From the NCBI GenBank assembly GCA_029718625.1, contig JAINUF010000027.1:2526676-2590675 (forward strand): DNA of 64,000 nucleotides, read 5' to 3'. Below the pieces are notes generated by a model. That model made no database searches. It was not told the DNA's origin and saw only the letters and a program-made list of their open reading frames with translations. The translations under genes and the position numbers were made by a program. This document shows positions 26,361-40,484 of the stretch, piece after piece; within the stretch, counting starts at the first letter, position 1, and each line of letters opens with the position of its first letter. Source of the stretch: Synaphobranchus kaupii (taxonomy: Eukaryota > Chordata > Actinopteri > Anguilliformes > Synaphobranchidae).

Positions 26361-27704
26361 TTCAATAGCTTCTGTGACATGTGACTAAGATGCCTCAAAC
26401 CAAATAATTTTGTCAGATACATTACTTCTCCAATTTACAAGCTATGCTTTTTGCAATTTTCCTTTTGTATATTTTAGAGGATTTATTCTTCGAAATAAAC
26501 ACAATAAAATGTTAATAGTTTCTGTAACATGTGAACAAGACACCTCAAACCAAGTTGCCTGTTGTCAGAGACAGGATACCTCAAATCTACAACTGATTAT
26601 TTTTCAAATTTTGCCTTTGTATATTTTAAAGGAATTTTTCTTCAAAATAAATACACTAAAATGTCAATAGTTTCTGTGTCATGTGACCAAGATACCTCAC
26701 AGCAAATTGACTGTTGTCAGAGAGAGTATAGCTCAAATTTCCCTCTTATGAATATATATTTTTTATTTTTCTTCAAAATTAAAGCACTAAAATTTCAATA
26801 GCTTCTGTGACATATGATGAAGACGCATGCCTCAAACCAATTTTAGTGTTGTCAAAGATGTTATAGCTCAAATACACAGTTGATTAATTTTTAAATTTTC
26901 CATTTGTAAATTTTGAATGAATTTTTCTTCAAATTTAAAATGCAACATTTCAATAGCTTCTGTGACATGTGACTAAGATGCCTCAAACCAACTGTAATGT
27001 TGTCAGATGCATTCTCCAATTTACAAGCAATGCTTTTTCCAATTTTCCTTTTGTAAATTTTAAATAGATTTTTATTCAAAATAAAAGCACTAAAATTTCA
27101 ATAGCTTCTGTGACATATGATGAAGACGCATGCCTCAAACCAATTTTAGTGTTGTCAAAGATGTTATAGCTCAAATACACAGTTGATTAATTTTTAAATT
27201 TTCCAATTGTAAATTTTGAATTAATTTTTCTTCAAATTTAAAATGCAAACATTTCAATAGCTTCTGTGACATGTGACTAAGATACCTCAAACCAACTGTA
27301 ATGTTGTCAGATGCATTCTCCAATTTACAAGCAATGCTTTTTCCAATTTTCCTTTTGTAAATTTTAAATAGATTTTTATTCAAAATAAAAGCACTAAAAT
27401 TTCAATAGCTTCTGTGACATATGATGAAGACGCACGCCTCAAACCAATTTTAGTGTTGTCAAAGACATTATAGCTCAAATATACAGTTGATTAATTTTTA
27501 AATTTTCCATTTGTAAATTTTGAATGAATTTTTCTTCAAATATAAAATGCAAACATTTCAATAGCTTCTGTGACATGTGACTAAGATGCCTCAAACCAAC
27601 TGTAATGTTGTCAGATGCATTCTCCAATTTACAAGCAATGCTTTTTCCAATTTTCCTTTTGTAAATTTTAAATAGATTTTTATTCAAAATAAAAGCACTA
27701 AAAT
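26361..27704 (+). repeat. Block 15: truncated, chimeric CDE-(BA)3, 1,344 bp
   Basis: Starts like an n=5 block but ends like the n=4-no-B block and then meets C' at 27,705. The hybrid dimer at about 27,111-27,400 has CCAATTGTAAATTTTG and GAATTAATT on its left (as at 41,329) and GATACC plus CAGATGCATT on its right (as at 13,160 and 22,630). This is the exchange point that produced the 14,124-bp super-unit. Confidence 0.9.
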
Positions 27705-29204
27705 TTCAATAGCTTCTGTGACATGTGACTAAGATGCCTCAAACCAAATAATTTTGTTAGATACATTACTTCTCCAATTTACAAGCTATGCTTTTTGCAA
27801 TTTTCCTTTTGTAAATTTTAAATCGATTTTCATTCTAAATAAAAGCACTAAAATTTCAATAGCTTCTGTGACATGTGATCAAGACACCTCAAACCAAGTT
27901 GGCTGTTGTCAGAGACAGGATACCTCAAATCTACAACTGATTATTTTTAAAATTTTCCCTTTGTATATTTTAAAAGAATTTTTCTCCAAAATAAATACAC
28001 TAAAATGTCAATAGTTTCTGTGTCATGTGACCAAGATACCTCACAGCAAATTGACTGTTGTCAGAGAGAGTATAGCTCAAATTTCCCTCTTATGAATATA
28101 TATTTTTTATTTTTCTTCAAAATAGAACTACTAAAATTTCAATAGCTTCTGTGACATATGATGAAGACGCACGCCTCAAACCAATTTTAGTGTTGTCAAA
28201 GACATTATAGCTCAAATATACAGTTGATTCATTTTTAAATTTTCCGTTTGTAAATTTTAAATGAATTTTTCTTCAAATTTAAAATGCAAACATTTCAATA
28301 GCTTCTGTGACATGTGACTAAGATCCCTCAAACCAACTGTAATGTTGTCAGATACATTCTCCAATTTACAAGCAATGCTTTTTCCAATTTTCCTTTTGTA
28401 AATTTTAAATAGATTTTTATTCAAAATAAAAGCACTAAAATTTCAATAGCTTCTGTGACATATGATGAAGACGCATGCCTCAAACCAATTTTAGTGTTGT
28501 CAAAGATGTTATAGCTCAAATACACAGTTGATTAATTTTTAAATTTTCCATTTGTAAATTTTGAATGAATTTTTCTTCAAATTTAAAATGCAACATTTCA
28601 ATAGCTTCTGTGACATGTGACTAAGATGCCTCAAACCAACTGTAATGTTGTCAGATACATTCTCCAATTTACAAGCAATGCTTTTTCCAATTTTCCTTTT
28701 GTAAATTTTAAATAGATTTTTATTCAAAATAAAAGCACTAAAATTTCAATAGCTTCTGTGACATATGATGAAGACGCATGCCTCAAACCAATTTTACTGT
28801 TGTCAAAGACGTTATAGCTCAAATATACAGTTGATTAATTTTGAAATTTTCCATTTGTAAATTTTGAATGAATTTTTCTTCAAATTTAAAATGCAAACAT
28901 TTCAATAGCTTCTGTGACATGTGACTAAGATCCCTCAAACCAACTGTAATGTTGTCAGATACATTCTCCAATTTACAAGCAATGCTTTTTCAAATTTTCC
29001 TTTTGTAAATTTTAAATAGATTTTTATTCAAAATAAAAGCACTAAAATTTCAATAGCTTCTGTGACATATGATGAAGACGCACGCCTCAAACCAATTTTA
29101 GTGTTGTCAAAGACATTATAGCTCAAATATACAGTTGATTAATTTTTAAATTTTCCATTTGTAAATTTTGAATGAATTTTTCTTCAAATTTAAAATGCAA
29201 ACAT
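27705..29204 (+). repeat. Block 16: C'DE-(BA)3-B, opens the second complete HOR
   Basis: Copy of block 8 at an offset of 14,124, including TACTGTTGTC at 28,795. The complete HOR runs 27,705-37,179. Confidence 0.92.
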
Positions 29205-31009
29205 TTCAATAGCTTCTGTGACATGTGACTAAGATGCCTCAAACCAAATAATTTTGTCAGATACATTACTTCTCCAATTTACAAGCTATGCTTTTTGCAA
29301 TTTTCCTTTTGTATATTTTAGAGGATTTATTCTTCGAAATAAACACAATAAAATGTTAATAGTTTCTGTAACATGTGAACAAGACACCTCAAACCAAGTT
29401 GCCTGTTGTCAGAGACAGGATACCTCAAATCTACAACTGATTATTTTTCAAATTTTGCCTTTGTATATTTTAAAGGAATTTTTCTTCAAAATAAATACAC
29501 TAAAATGTCAATAGTTTCTGTGTCATGTGACCAAGATACCTCACAGCAAATTGACTGTTGTCAGAGAGAGTATAGCTCAAATTTCCCTCTTTTGAATATA
29601 TATTTTTTTATTTTTCTTCAAAATTAAAGCACTAAAATTTCAATAGCTTCTGTGACATATGATGAAGACGCATGCCTCAAACCAATTTTAGTGTTGTCAA
29701 AGATGTTATAGCTCAAATACACAGTTGATTAATTTTTAAATTTTCCATTTGTAAATTTTGAATGAATTTTTCTTCAAATTTAAAATGCAACATTTCAATA
29801 GCTTCTGTGACATGTGACTAAGATGCCTCAAACCAACTGTAATGTTGTCAGATGCATTCTCCAATTTACAAGCAATGCTTTTTCCAATTTTCCTTTTGTA
29901 AATTTTAAATAGATTTTTATTCAAAATAAAAGCACTAAAATTTCAATAGCTTCTGTGACATATGATGAAGACGCATGCCTCAAACCAATTTTAGTGTTGT
30001 CAAAGATGTTATAGCTCAAATACACAGTTGATTAATTTTTTAATTTTCCATTTGTAAATTTTGAATGAATTTTTCTTCAAATTTAAAATGCAAACATTTC
30101 AATAGCTTCTGTGACATGTGACTAAGATGCCTCAAACCAACTGTAATGTTGTCAGATACATTCTCCAATTTACAAGCAATGCTTTTTCCAATTTTCCTTT
30201 TGTAAATTTTAAATAGATTTTTATTCAAAATAAAAGCACTAAAATTTCAATAGCTTCTGTGACATATGATGAAGACGCATGCCTCAAACCAATTTTAGTG
30301 TTGTCAAAGTCATTATAGCTCAAATATACAGTTGATTAATTTTTAAATTTTCCATTTGTAAATTTTGAATGAATTTTTTTTCAAATTTAAAATGCAAACA
30401 TTTCAATAGTTTCTGTGACATGTGACTAAGATGCCTCAAACCAACTGTAATGTTGTCAGATACATTCTCCAATTTACAAGCAATGCTTTTTCCAATTTTC
30501 CTTTTGTAAATTTTAAATAGATTTTTATTCAAAATAAAAGCACTAAAATTTCAATAGCTTCTGTGACATATGATGAAGACGCATGCCTCAAACCAATTTC
30601 AGTGTTGTCAAAGACATTATAGCTCAAATATACAGTTGATAATTTTTTTAATTTTCCATTTGTAAATTTTGAATGAATTTTTCTTCAAATTTAAAATGCA
30701 AACCTTTCAATAGCTTCTGTGACATGTGACTAAGATGCCTCAAACCAACTGTAATGTTGTCAGATACATTCTCCAATTTACAAGCAATGCTTTTTCCAAT
30801 TTTCCTTTTGTAAATTTTAAATAGATTTTTATTCAAAATAAAAGCACTAAAATTTCAATAGCTTCTGTGACATATGATGAAGACGCACGCCTCAAACCAA
30901 TTTTAGTGTTGTCAAAGACATTATAGCTCAAATATACAGTTGATTAATTTTTAAATTTTCCATTTGTAAATTTTGAATGAATTTTTCTTCAAATTTAAAA
31001 TGCAAACAT
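29205..31009 (+). repeat. Block 17: CDE-(BA)4-B
   Basis: Copy of block 9 at an offset of 14,124, with the diagnostic CTCTTTTGAAT of the E monomer near 29,587. Confidence 0.92.
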
Positions 31010-33117
31010 TTCAATAGCTTCTGTGACATGTGACTAAGATGCCTCAAACCAAATAATTTTGTCAGATACATTACTTCTCCAATTTACAAGCTATGCTTTT
31101 TGCAATTTTCCTTTTGTATATTTTAGAGGATTTATTCTTCGAAATAAACACAATAAAATGTTAATAGTTTCTGTAACATGTGAACAAGACACCTCAAACC
31201 AAGTTGCCTGTTGTCAGAGACAGGATACCTCAAATCTACAACTGATTATTTTTCAAATTTTGCCTTTGTATATTTTAAAGGAATTTTTCTTCAAAATAAA
31301 TACACTAAAATGTCAATAGTTTCTGTGTCATGTGACCAAGATACCTCACAGCAAATTGACTGTTGTCAGAGAGAGTATAGCTCAAATTTCCCTCTTATGA
31401 ATATATATTTTTTATTTTTCTTCAAAATTAAAGCACTAAAATTTCAATAGCTTCTGTGACATATGATGAAGACGCATGCCTCAAACCAATTTTAGTGTTG
31501 TCAAAGATGTTATAGCTCAAATACACAGTTGATTAATTTTTAAATTTTCCATTTGTAAATTTTGAATGAATTTTTCTTCAAATTTAAAATGCAACATTTC
31601 AATAGCTTCTGTGACATGTGACTAAGATGCCTCAAACCAACTGTAATGTTGTCAGATGCATTCTCCAATTTACAAGCAATGCTTTTTCCAATTTTCCTTT
31701 TGTAAATTTTAAATAGATTTTTATTCAAAATAAAAGCACTAAAATGTCAATAGCTTCTGTGACATATGATGAAGACGCATGCCTCAAACCAATTTTAGTG
31801 TTGTCAAAGATGTTATAGCTCAAATACACAGTTGATTAATTTTTAAATTTTCCATTTGTAAATTTTGAATGAATTTTTCTTCAAATTTAAAATGCAAACA
31901 TTTCAATAGCTTCTGTGACATGTGACTAAGATGCCTCAAACCAACTGTAATGTTGTCAGATACATTCTCCAATTTACAAGCAATGCTTTTTCCAATTTTC
32001 CTTTTGTAAATTTTAAATAGATTTTTATTCAAAATAAAAGCACTAAAATTTCAATAGCTTCTGTGACATATGATGAAGACGCATGCCTCAAACCAATTTT
32101 AGTGTTGTCAAAGTCATTATAGCTCAAATATACAGTTGATTAATTTTTAAATTTTCCATTTGTAAATTTTGAATGAATTTTTTTTCAAATTTAAAATGCA
32201 AACATTTCAATAGTTTCTGTGACATGTGACTAAGATGCCTCAAACCAACTGTAATGTTGTCAGATACATTCTCCAATTTACAAGCAATGCTTTTTCCAAT
32301 TTTCCTTTTGTAAATTTTAAATAGATTTTTATTCAAAATAAAAGCACTAAAATTTCAATAGCTTCTGTGACATATGATGAAGACGCATGCCTCAAACCAA
32401 TTTTAGTGTTGTCAAAGTCATTATAGCTCAAATATACAGTTGATTAATTTTTTAAATTTCCGTTTGTAAATTTTAAATGAATTTTTCTTCAAATTTAAAA
32501 TGCAAACATTTCAATAGCTTCTGTGACATGTGACTAAGATGCCTCAAACCAACTGTAATATTGTGAGATACATTCTCCAATTTACAAGCAATGCTTTTTC
32601 GAATTTTCCTTTTGTAAATTTAAAATAGATTTTTATTCAAAATAAAAGCACTAAAATTTCAATAGCTTCTGTGATATATGATGAAGACGCATGCCTCAAA
32701 CCAATTTTAGTGTTGTCAAAGACGTTATAGCTCAAATATACAGTTGATTAATTTTAAAATTTTCCATTTGTAAATTTTGAATGAATTTTTCTTCAAATTT
32801 AAAATGCAAACATTTCAATAGCTTCTGTGACATGTGACTAAGATCCCTCAAACCAACTGTAATGTTGTCAGATACATTCTCCAATTTACAAGCAATGCTT
32901 TTTCAAATTTTCCTTTTGTAAATTTTAAATAGATTTTTATTCAAAATAAAAGCACTAAAATTTCAATAGCTTCTGTGACATATGATGAAGACGCACACCT
33001 CAAACCAATTTTAGTGTTGTCAAAGACTTTATAGCTCAAATATACAGTTGATTAATTTTTAAATTTTCCATTTGTAAATTTTGAATGAATTTTTCTTCAA
33101 ATTTAAAATGCAAACAT
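31010..33117 (+). repeat. Block 18: CDE-(BA)5-B
   Basis: Copy of block 10 at an offset of 14,124. A private T-to-G change (AAAATGTCAATAGC) at about 31,745 post-dates the duplication. Confidence 0.92.
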
Positions 33118-35530
33118 TTCAATAGCTTCTGTGACATGTGACTAAGATGCCTCAAACCAAATAATTTTGTCAGATACATTACTTCTCCAATTTACAAGCA
33201 ATGCTTTTTGCAATTTTCCTTTTGTATATTTTAGAGGATTTATTCTTCGAAATAAACACAATAAAATGTTAATAGTTTCTGTAACATGTGAACAAGACAC
33301 CTCAAACCAAGTTGCCTGTTGTCAGAGACAGGATACCTCAAATCTACAACTGATTATTTTTCAAATTTTGCCTTTGTATATTTTAAAGGAATTTTTCTTC
33401 AAAATAAATACACTAAAATGTCAATAGTTTCTGTGTCATGTGACCAAGATACCTCACAGCAAATTGACTGTTGTCAGAGAGAGTATACCTCAAATTTCCC
33501 TCTTATGAATATATATTTTTTATTTTTCTTCAAAATTAAAGCACTAAAATTTCAATAGCTTCTGTGACATATGATGAAGACGGATGCCTCAAACCAATTT
33601 TAGTGTTGTCAAAGATGTTATAGCTCAAATACACAGTTGATTAATTTTAAAATTTTCCATTTGTAAATTTTGAATGAATTTTTCTTCAAATTTAAAATGC
33701 AAACATTTCAATAGCTTCTGTGACATGTGACTAAGATGCCTCAAACCAACTGTAATGTTGTCAGATACATTCTCCAATTTACAAGCAATGCTTTTTCCAA
33801 TTTTCCTTTTGTAAATTTTAAATAGATTTTTATTCAAAATAAAAGCACTAAAATTTCAATAGCTTCTGTGACATATGATGAATACGCATGCCTCAAACCA
33901 ATTTTAGTGTTGTCAAAGATGTTATAGCTCAAATACACAGTTGATTAATTTTTAAATTTTCCATTTGTAAATTTTGAATGAATTTTTCTTCAAATTTAAA
34001 ATGCAAACATTTCAATAGCTTCTGTGACATGTGACTAAGATGCCTCAAACCAACTGTAATGTTGTCAGATGCATTCTCCAATTTACAAGCAATGCTTTTT
34101 CCAATTTTCCTTTTGTAAATTTTAAATAGATTTTTATTCAAAATAAAAGCACTAAAATTTCAATAGCTTCTGTGACATATGATGAAGACGCATGCCTCAA
34201 ACCAATTTTAGTGTTGTCAAAGATGTTATAGCTCAAATACACAGTTGATTAATTTTTAAATTTTCCATTTGTAAATTTTGAATGAATTTTTCTTCAAATT
34301 TAAAATGCAAACATTTCAATAGCTTCTGTGACATGTGACTAAGATGCCTCAAACCAACTGTAATGTTGTCAGATACATTCTCCAATTTACAAGCAATGCT
34401 TTTTCCAATTTTCCTTTTGTAAATTTTAAATAGATTTTTATTCAAAATAAAAGCACTAAAATTTCAATAGCTTCTGTGACATATGATGAAGACGCATGCC
34501 TCAAACCAATTTTAGTGTTGTCAAAGTCATTATAGCTCAAATATACAGTTGATTAATTTTTAAATTTTCCATTTGTAAATTTTGAATGAATTTTTTTTCA
34601 AATTTAAAATGCAAACATTTCAATAGTTTCTGTGACATGTGACTAAGATGCCTCAAACCAACTGTAATGTTGTCAGATACATTCTCCAATTTACAAGCAA
34701 TGCTTTTTCCAATTTTCCTTTTGTAAATTTTAAATAGATTTTTATTCAAAATAAAAGCACTAAAATTTCAATAGCTTCTGTGACATATGATGAAGACGCA
34801 TGCCTCAAACCAATTTTAGTGTTGTCAAAGTCATTATAGCTCAAATATACAGTTGATTAATTTTTTAAATTTCCGTTTGTAAATTTTAAATGAATTTTTC
34901 TTCAAATTTAAAATGCAAACATTTCAATAGCTTCTGTGACATGTGACTAAGATGCCTCAAACCAACTGTAATATTGTGAGATACATTCTCCAATTTACAA
35001 GCAATGCTTTTTCGAATTTTCCTTTTGTAAATTTAAAATAGATTTTTATTCAAAATAAAAGCACTAAAATTTCAATAGCTTCTGTGATATATGATGAAGA
35101 CGCATGCCTCAAACCAATTTTAGTGTTGTCAAAGACGTTATAGCTCAAATATACAGTTGATTAATTTTAAAATTTTCCATTTGTAAATTTTGAATGAATT
35201 TTTCTTCAAATTTAAAATGCAAACATTTCAATAGCTTCTGTGACATGTGACTAAGATCCCTCAAACCAACTGTAATGTTGTCAGATACATTCTCCAATTT
35301 ACAAGCAATGCTTTTTCAAATTTTCCTTTTGTAAATTTTAAATAGATTTTTATTCAAAATAAAAGCACTAAAATTTCAATAGCTTCTGTGACATATGATG
35401 AAGACGCACACCTCAAACCAATTTTAGTGTTGTCAAAGACTTTATAGCTCAAATATACAGTTGATTAATTTTTAAATTTTCCATTTGTAAATTTTGAATG
35501 AATTTTTCTTCAAATTTAAAATGCAAACAT
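33118..35530 (+). repeat. Block 19: CDE-(BA)6-B
   Basis: Copy of block 11 at an offset of 14,124 with all of its class markers (CAAGCAATGC, TATACCTC, GACGGATGCC, GATGAATACGC). Confidence 0.92.
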
Positions 35531-37179
35531 TTCAATAGCTTCTGTGACATGTGACTAAGATGCCTCAAACCAAATAATTTTGTCAGATACATTACTTCTC
35601 CAATTTACAAGCAATGCTTTTTGCAATTTTCCTTTTGTATATTTTAGAGGATTTATTCTTCGAAATAAACACAATAAAATGTTAATAGTTTCTGTAACAT
35701 GTGAACAAGACACCTCAAACCAAGTTGCCTGTTGTCAGAGACAGGATACCTCAAATCTACAACTGATTATTTTTCAAATTTTGCCTTTGTATATTTTAAA
35801 GGAATTTTTCTTCAAAATAAATACACTAAAATGTCAATAGTTTCTGTGTCATGTGACCAAGATACCTCACAGCAAATTGACTGTTGTCAGAGAGAGTATA
35901 CCTCAAATTTCCCTCTTATGAATATATATTTTTTATTTTTCTTCAAAATTAAAGCACTAAAATTTCAATAGCTTCTGTGACATATGATGAAGACGGATGC
36001 CTCAAACCAATTTTAGTGTTGTCAAAGATGTTATAGCTCAAATACACAGTTGATTAATTTTAAAATTTTCCATTTGTAAATTTTGAATGAATTTTTCTTC
36101 AAATTTAAAATGCAAACATTTCAATAGCTTCTGTGACATGTGACTAAGATGCCTCAAACCAACTGTAATGTTGTCAGATACATTCTCCAATTTACAAGCA
36201 ATGCTTTTTCCAATTTTCCTTTTGTAAATTTTAAATAGATTTTTATTCAAAATAAAAGCACTAAAATTTCAATAGCTTCTGTGACATATGATGAATACGC
36301 ATGCCTCAAACCAATTTTAGTGTTGTCAAAGATGTTATAGCTCAAATACACAGTTGATTAATTTTTAAATTTTCCATTTGTAAATTTTGAATGAATTTTT
36401 CTTCAAATTTAAAATGCAAACATTTCAATAGCTTCTGTGACATGTGACTAAGATGCCTCAAACCAACTGTAATGTTGTCAGATACATTCTCCAATATACA
36501 AGCAATGCTTTTTCCAATTTTCCTTTTGTAAATTTTAAATAGATTTTTATTCAAAATAAAAGCACTAAAATTTCAATAGCTTCTGTGACATATGATGAAG
36601 ACGCATGCCTCAAACCAATTTTAGTGTTGTCAAAGATGTTATAGCTCAAATACACAGTTGATTAATTTTTAAATTTTCCATTTGTAAATTTTGAATGAAT
36701 TTTTCTTCAAATTTAAAATGCAAACATTTCAATAGCTTCTGTGACATGTGACTAAGATACCTCAAACCAACTGTAATGTTGTCAGATGCATTCTCCAATT
36801 TACAAGCAATGCTTTTTCCAATTTTCCTTTTGTAAATTTTAAATAGATTTTTATTCAAAATAAAAGCACTAAAATTTCAATAGCTTCTGTGACATATGAT
36901 GAAGACGCACGCCTCAAACCAATTTTAGTGTTGTCAAAGACATTATAGCTCAAATATACAGTTGATTAATTTTTAAATTTTCCATTTGTAAATTTTGAAT
37001 GAATTTTTCTTCAAATATAAAATGCAAACATTTCAATAGCTTCTGTGACATGTGACTAAGATGCCTCAAACCAACTGTAATGTTGTCAGATGCATTCTCC
37101 AATTTACAAGCAATGCTTTTTCCAATTTTCCTTTTGTAAATTTTAAATAGATTTTTATTCAAAATAAAAGCACTAAAAT
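35531..37179 (+). repeat. Block 20: CDE-(BA)4 without terminal B
   Basis: Copy of block 12 at an offset of 14,124; closes the second complete HOR on an A-C' joint. Confidence 0.92.
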
Positions 37180-38679
37180 TTCAATAGCTTCTGTGACATG
37201 TGACTAAGATGCCTCAAACCAAATAATTTTGTTAGATACATTACTTCTCCAATTTACAAGCTATGCTTTTTGCAATTTTCCTTTTGTAAATTTTAAATCG
37301 ATTTTCATTCTAAATAAAAGCACTAAAATTTCAATAGCTTCTGTGACATGTGATCAAGACACCTCAAACCAAGTTGGCTGTTGTCAGAGACAGGATACCT
37401 CAAATCTACAACTGATTATTTTTAAAATTTTCCCTTTGTATATTTTAAAAGAATTTTTCTCCAAAATAAATACACTAAAATGTCAATAGTTTCTGTGTCA
37501 TGTGACCAAGATACCTCACAGCAAATTGACTGTTGTCAGAGAGAGTATAGCTCAAATTTCCCTCTTATGAATATATATTTTTTATTTTTCTTCAAAATAG
37601 AACTACTAAAATTTCAATAGCTTCTGTGACATATGATGAAGACGCACGCCTCAAACCAATTTTAGTGTTGTCAAAGACATTATAGCTCAAATATACAGTT
37701 GATTCATTTTTAAATTTTCCGTTTGTAAATTTTAAATGAATTTTTCTTCAAATTTAAAATGCAAACATTTCAATAGCTTCTGTGACATGTGACTAAGATC
37801 CCTCAAACCAACTGTAATGTTGTCAGATACATTCTCCAATTTACAAGCAATGCTTTTTCCAATTTTCCTTTTGTAAATTTTAAATAGATTTTTATTCAAA
37901 ATAAAAGCACTAAAATTTCAATAGCTTCTGTGACATATGATGAAGACGCATGCCTCAAACCAATTTTAGTGTTGTCAAAGATGTTATAGCTCAAATACAC
38001 AGTTGATTAATTTTTAAATTTTCCATTTGTAAATTTTGAATGAATTTTTCTTCAAATTTAAAATGCAACATTTCAATAGCTTCTGTGACATGTGACTAAG
38101 ATGCCTCAAACCAACTGTAATGTTGTCAGATACATTCTCCAATTTACAAGCAATGCTTTTTCCAATTTTCCTTTTGTAAATTTTAAATAGATTTTTATTC
38201 AAAATAAAAGCACTAAAATTTCAATAGCTTCTGTGACATATGATGAAGACGCATGCCTCAAACCAATTTTAGTGTTGTCAAAGACGTTATAGCTCAAATA
38301 TACAGTTGATTAATTTTGAAATTTTCCATTTGTAAATTTTGAATGAATTTTTCTTCAAATTTAAAATGCAAACATTTCAATAGCTTCTGTGACATGTGAC
38401 TAAGATCCCTCAAACCAACTGTAATGTTGTCAGATACATTCTCCAATTTACAAGCAATGCTTTTTCAAATTTTCCTTTTGTAAATTTTAAATAGATTTTT
38501 ATTCAAAATAAAAGCACTAAAATTTCAATAGCTTCTGTGACATATGATGAAGACGCACGCCTCAAACCAATTTTAGTGTTGTCAAAGACATTATAGCTCA
38601 AATATACAGTTGATTAATTTTTAAATTTTCCATTTGTAAATTTTGAATGAATTTTTCTTCAAATTTAAAATGCAAACAT
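37180..38679 (+). repeat. Block 21: C'DE-(BA)3-B
   Basis: Copy of block 13 at an offset of 14,124 (TAGTGTTGTC at the diagnostic site, 38,270). Confidence 0.92.
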
Positions 38680-40484
38680 TTCAATAGCTTCTGTGACATG
38701 TGACTAAGATGCCTCAAACCAAATAATTTTGTCAGATACATTACTTCTCCAATTTACAAGCTATGCTTTTTGCAATTTTCCTTTTGTATATTTTAGAGGA
38801 TTTATTCTTCGAAATAAACACAATAAAATGTTAATAGTTTCTGTAACATGTGAACAAGACACCTCAAACCAAGTTGCCTGTTGTCAGAGACAGGATACCT
38901 CAAATCTACAACTGATTATTTTTCAAATTTTGCCTTTGTATATTTTAAAGGAATTTTTCTTCAAAATAAATACACTAAAATGTCAATAGTTTCTGTGTCA
39001 TGTGACCAAGATACCTCACAGCAAATTGACTGTTGTCAGAGAGAGTATAGCTCAAATTTCCCTCTTATGAATATATATTTTTTTATTTTTCTTCAAAATT
39101 AAAGCACTAAAATTTCAATAGCTTCTGTGACATATGATGAAGACGCATGCCTCAAACCAATTTTAGTGTTGTCAAAGATGTTATAGCTCAAATACACAGT
39201 TGATTAATTTTTAAATTTTCCATTTGTAAATTTTGAATGAATTTTTCTTCAAATTTAAAATGCAACATTTCAATAGCTTCTGTGACATGTGACTAAGATG
39301 CCTCAAACCAACTGTAATGTTGTCAGATGCATTCTCCAATTTACAAGCAATGCTTTTTCCAATTTTCCTTTTGTAAATTTTAAATAGATTTTTATTCAAA
39401 ATAAAAGCACTAAAATTTCAATAGCTTCTGTGACATATGATGAAGACGCATGCCTCAAACCAATTTTAGTGTTGTCAAAGATGTTATAGCTCAAATACAC
39501 AGTTGATTAATTTTTTAATTTTCCATTTGTAAATTTTGAATGAATTTTTCTTCAAATTTAAAATGCAAACATTTCAATAGCTTCTGTGACATGTGACTAA
39601 GATGCCTCAAACCAACTGTAATGTTGTCAGATACATTCTCCAATTTACAAGCAATGCTTTTTCCAATTTTCCTTTTGTAAATTTTAAATAGATTTTTATT
39701 CAAAATAAAAGCACTAAAATTTCAATAGCTTCTGTGACATATGATGAAGACGCATGCCTCAAACCAATTTTAGTGTTGTCAAAGTCATTATAGCTCAAAT
39801 ATACAGTTGATTAATTTTTAAATTTTCCATTTGTAAATTTTGAATGAATTTTTTTTCAAATTTAAAATGCAAACATTTCAATAGTTTCTGTGACATGTGA
39901 CTAAGATGCCTCAAACCAACTGTAATGTTGTCAGATACATTCTCCAATTTACAAGCAATGCTTTTTCCAATTTTCCTTTTGTAAATTTTAAATAGATTTT
40001 TATTCAAAATAAAAGCACTAAAATTTCAATAGCTTCTGTGACATATGATGAAGACGCATGCCTCAAACCAATTTCAGTGTTGTCAAAGACATTATAGCTC
40101 AAATATACAGTTGATAATTTTTTTAATTTTCCATTTGTAAATTTTGAATGAATTTTTCTTCAAATTTAAAATGCAAACCTTTCAATAGCTTCTGTGACAT
40201 GTGACTAAGATGCCTCAAACCAACTGTAATGTTGTCAGATACATTCTCCAATTTACAAGCAATGCTTTTTCCAATTTTCCTTTTGTAAATTTTAAATAGA
40301 TTTTTATTCAAAATAAAAGCACTAAAATTTCAATAGCTTCTGTGACATATGATGAAGACGCACGCCTCAAACCAATTTTAGTGTTGTCAAAGACATTATA
40401 GCTCAAATATACAGTTGATTAATTTTTAAATTTTCCATTTGTAAATTTTGAATGAATTTTTCTTCAAATTTAAAATGCAAACAT
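38680..40484 (+). repeat. Block 22: CDE-(BA)4-B
   Basis: Copy of block 14 at an offset of 14,124. Confidence 0.92.

Larger units (their letters stand above)
27705..37179 (+). repeat. Complete 63-monomer HOR, 9,475 bp (copy 2)
   Basis: Same block order and lengths as the unit at 13,581-23,055, displaced by 14,124 bp, with only scattered private substitutions visible. Confidence 0.92.
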
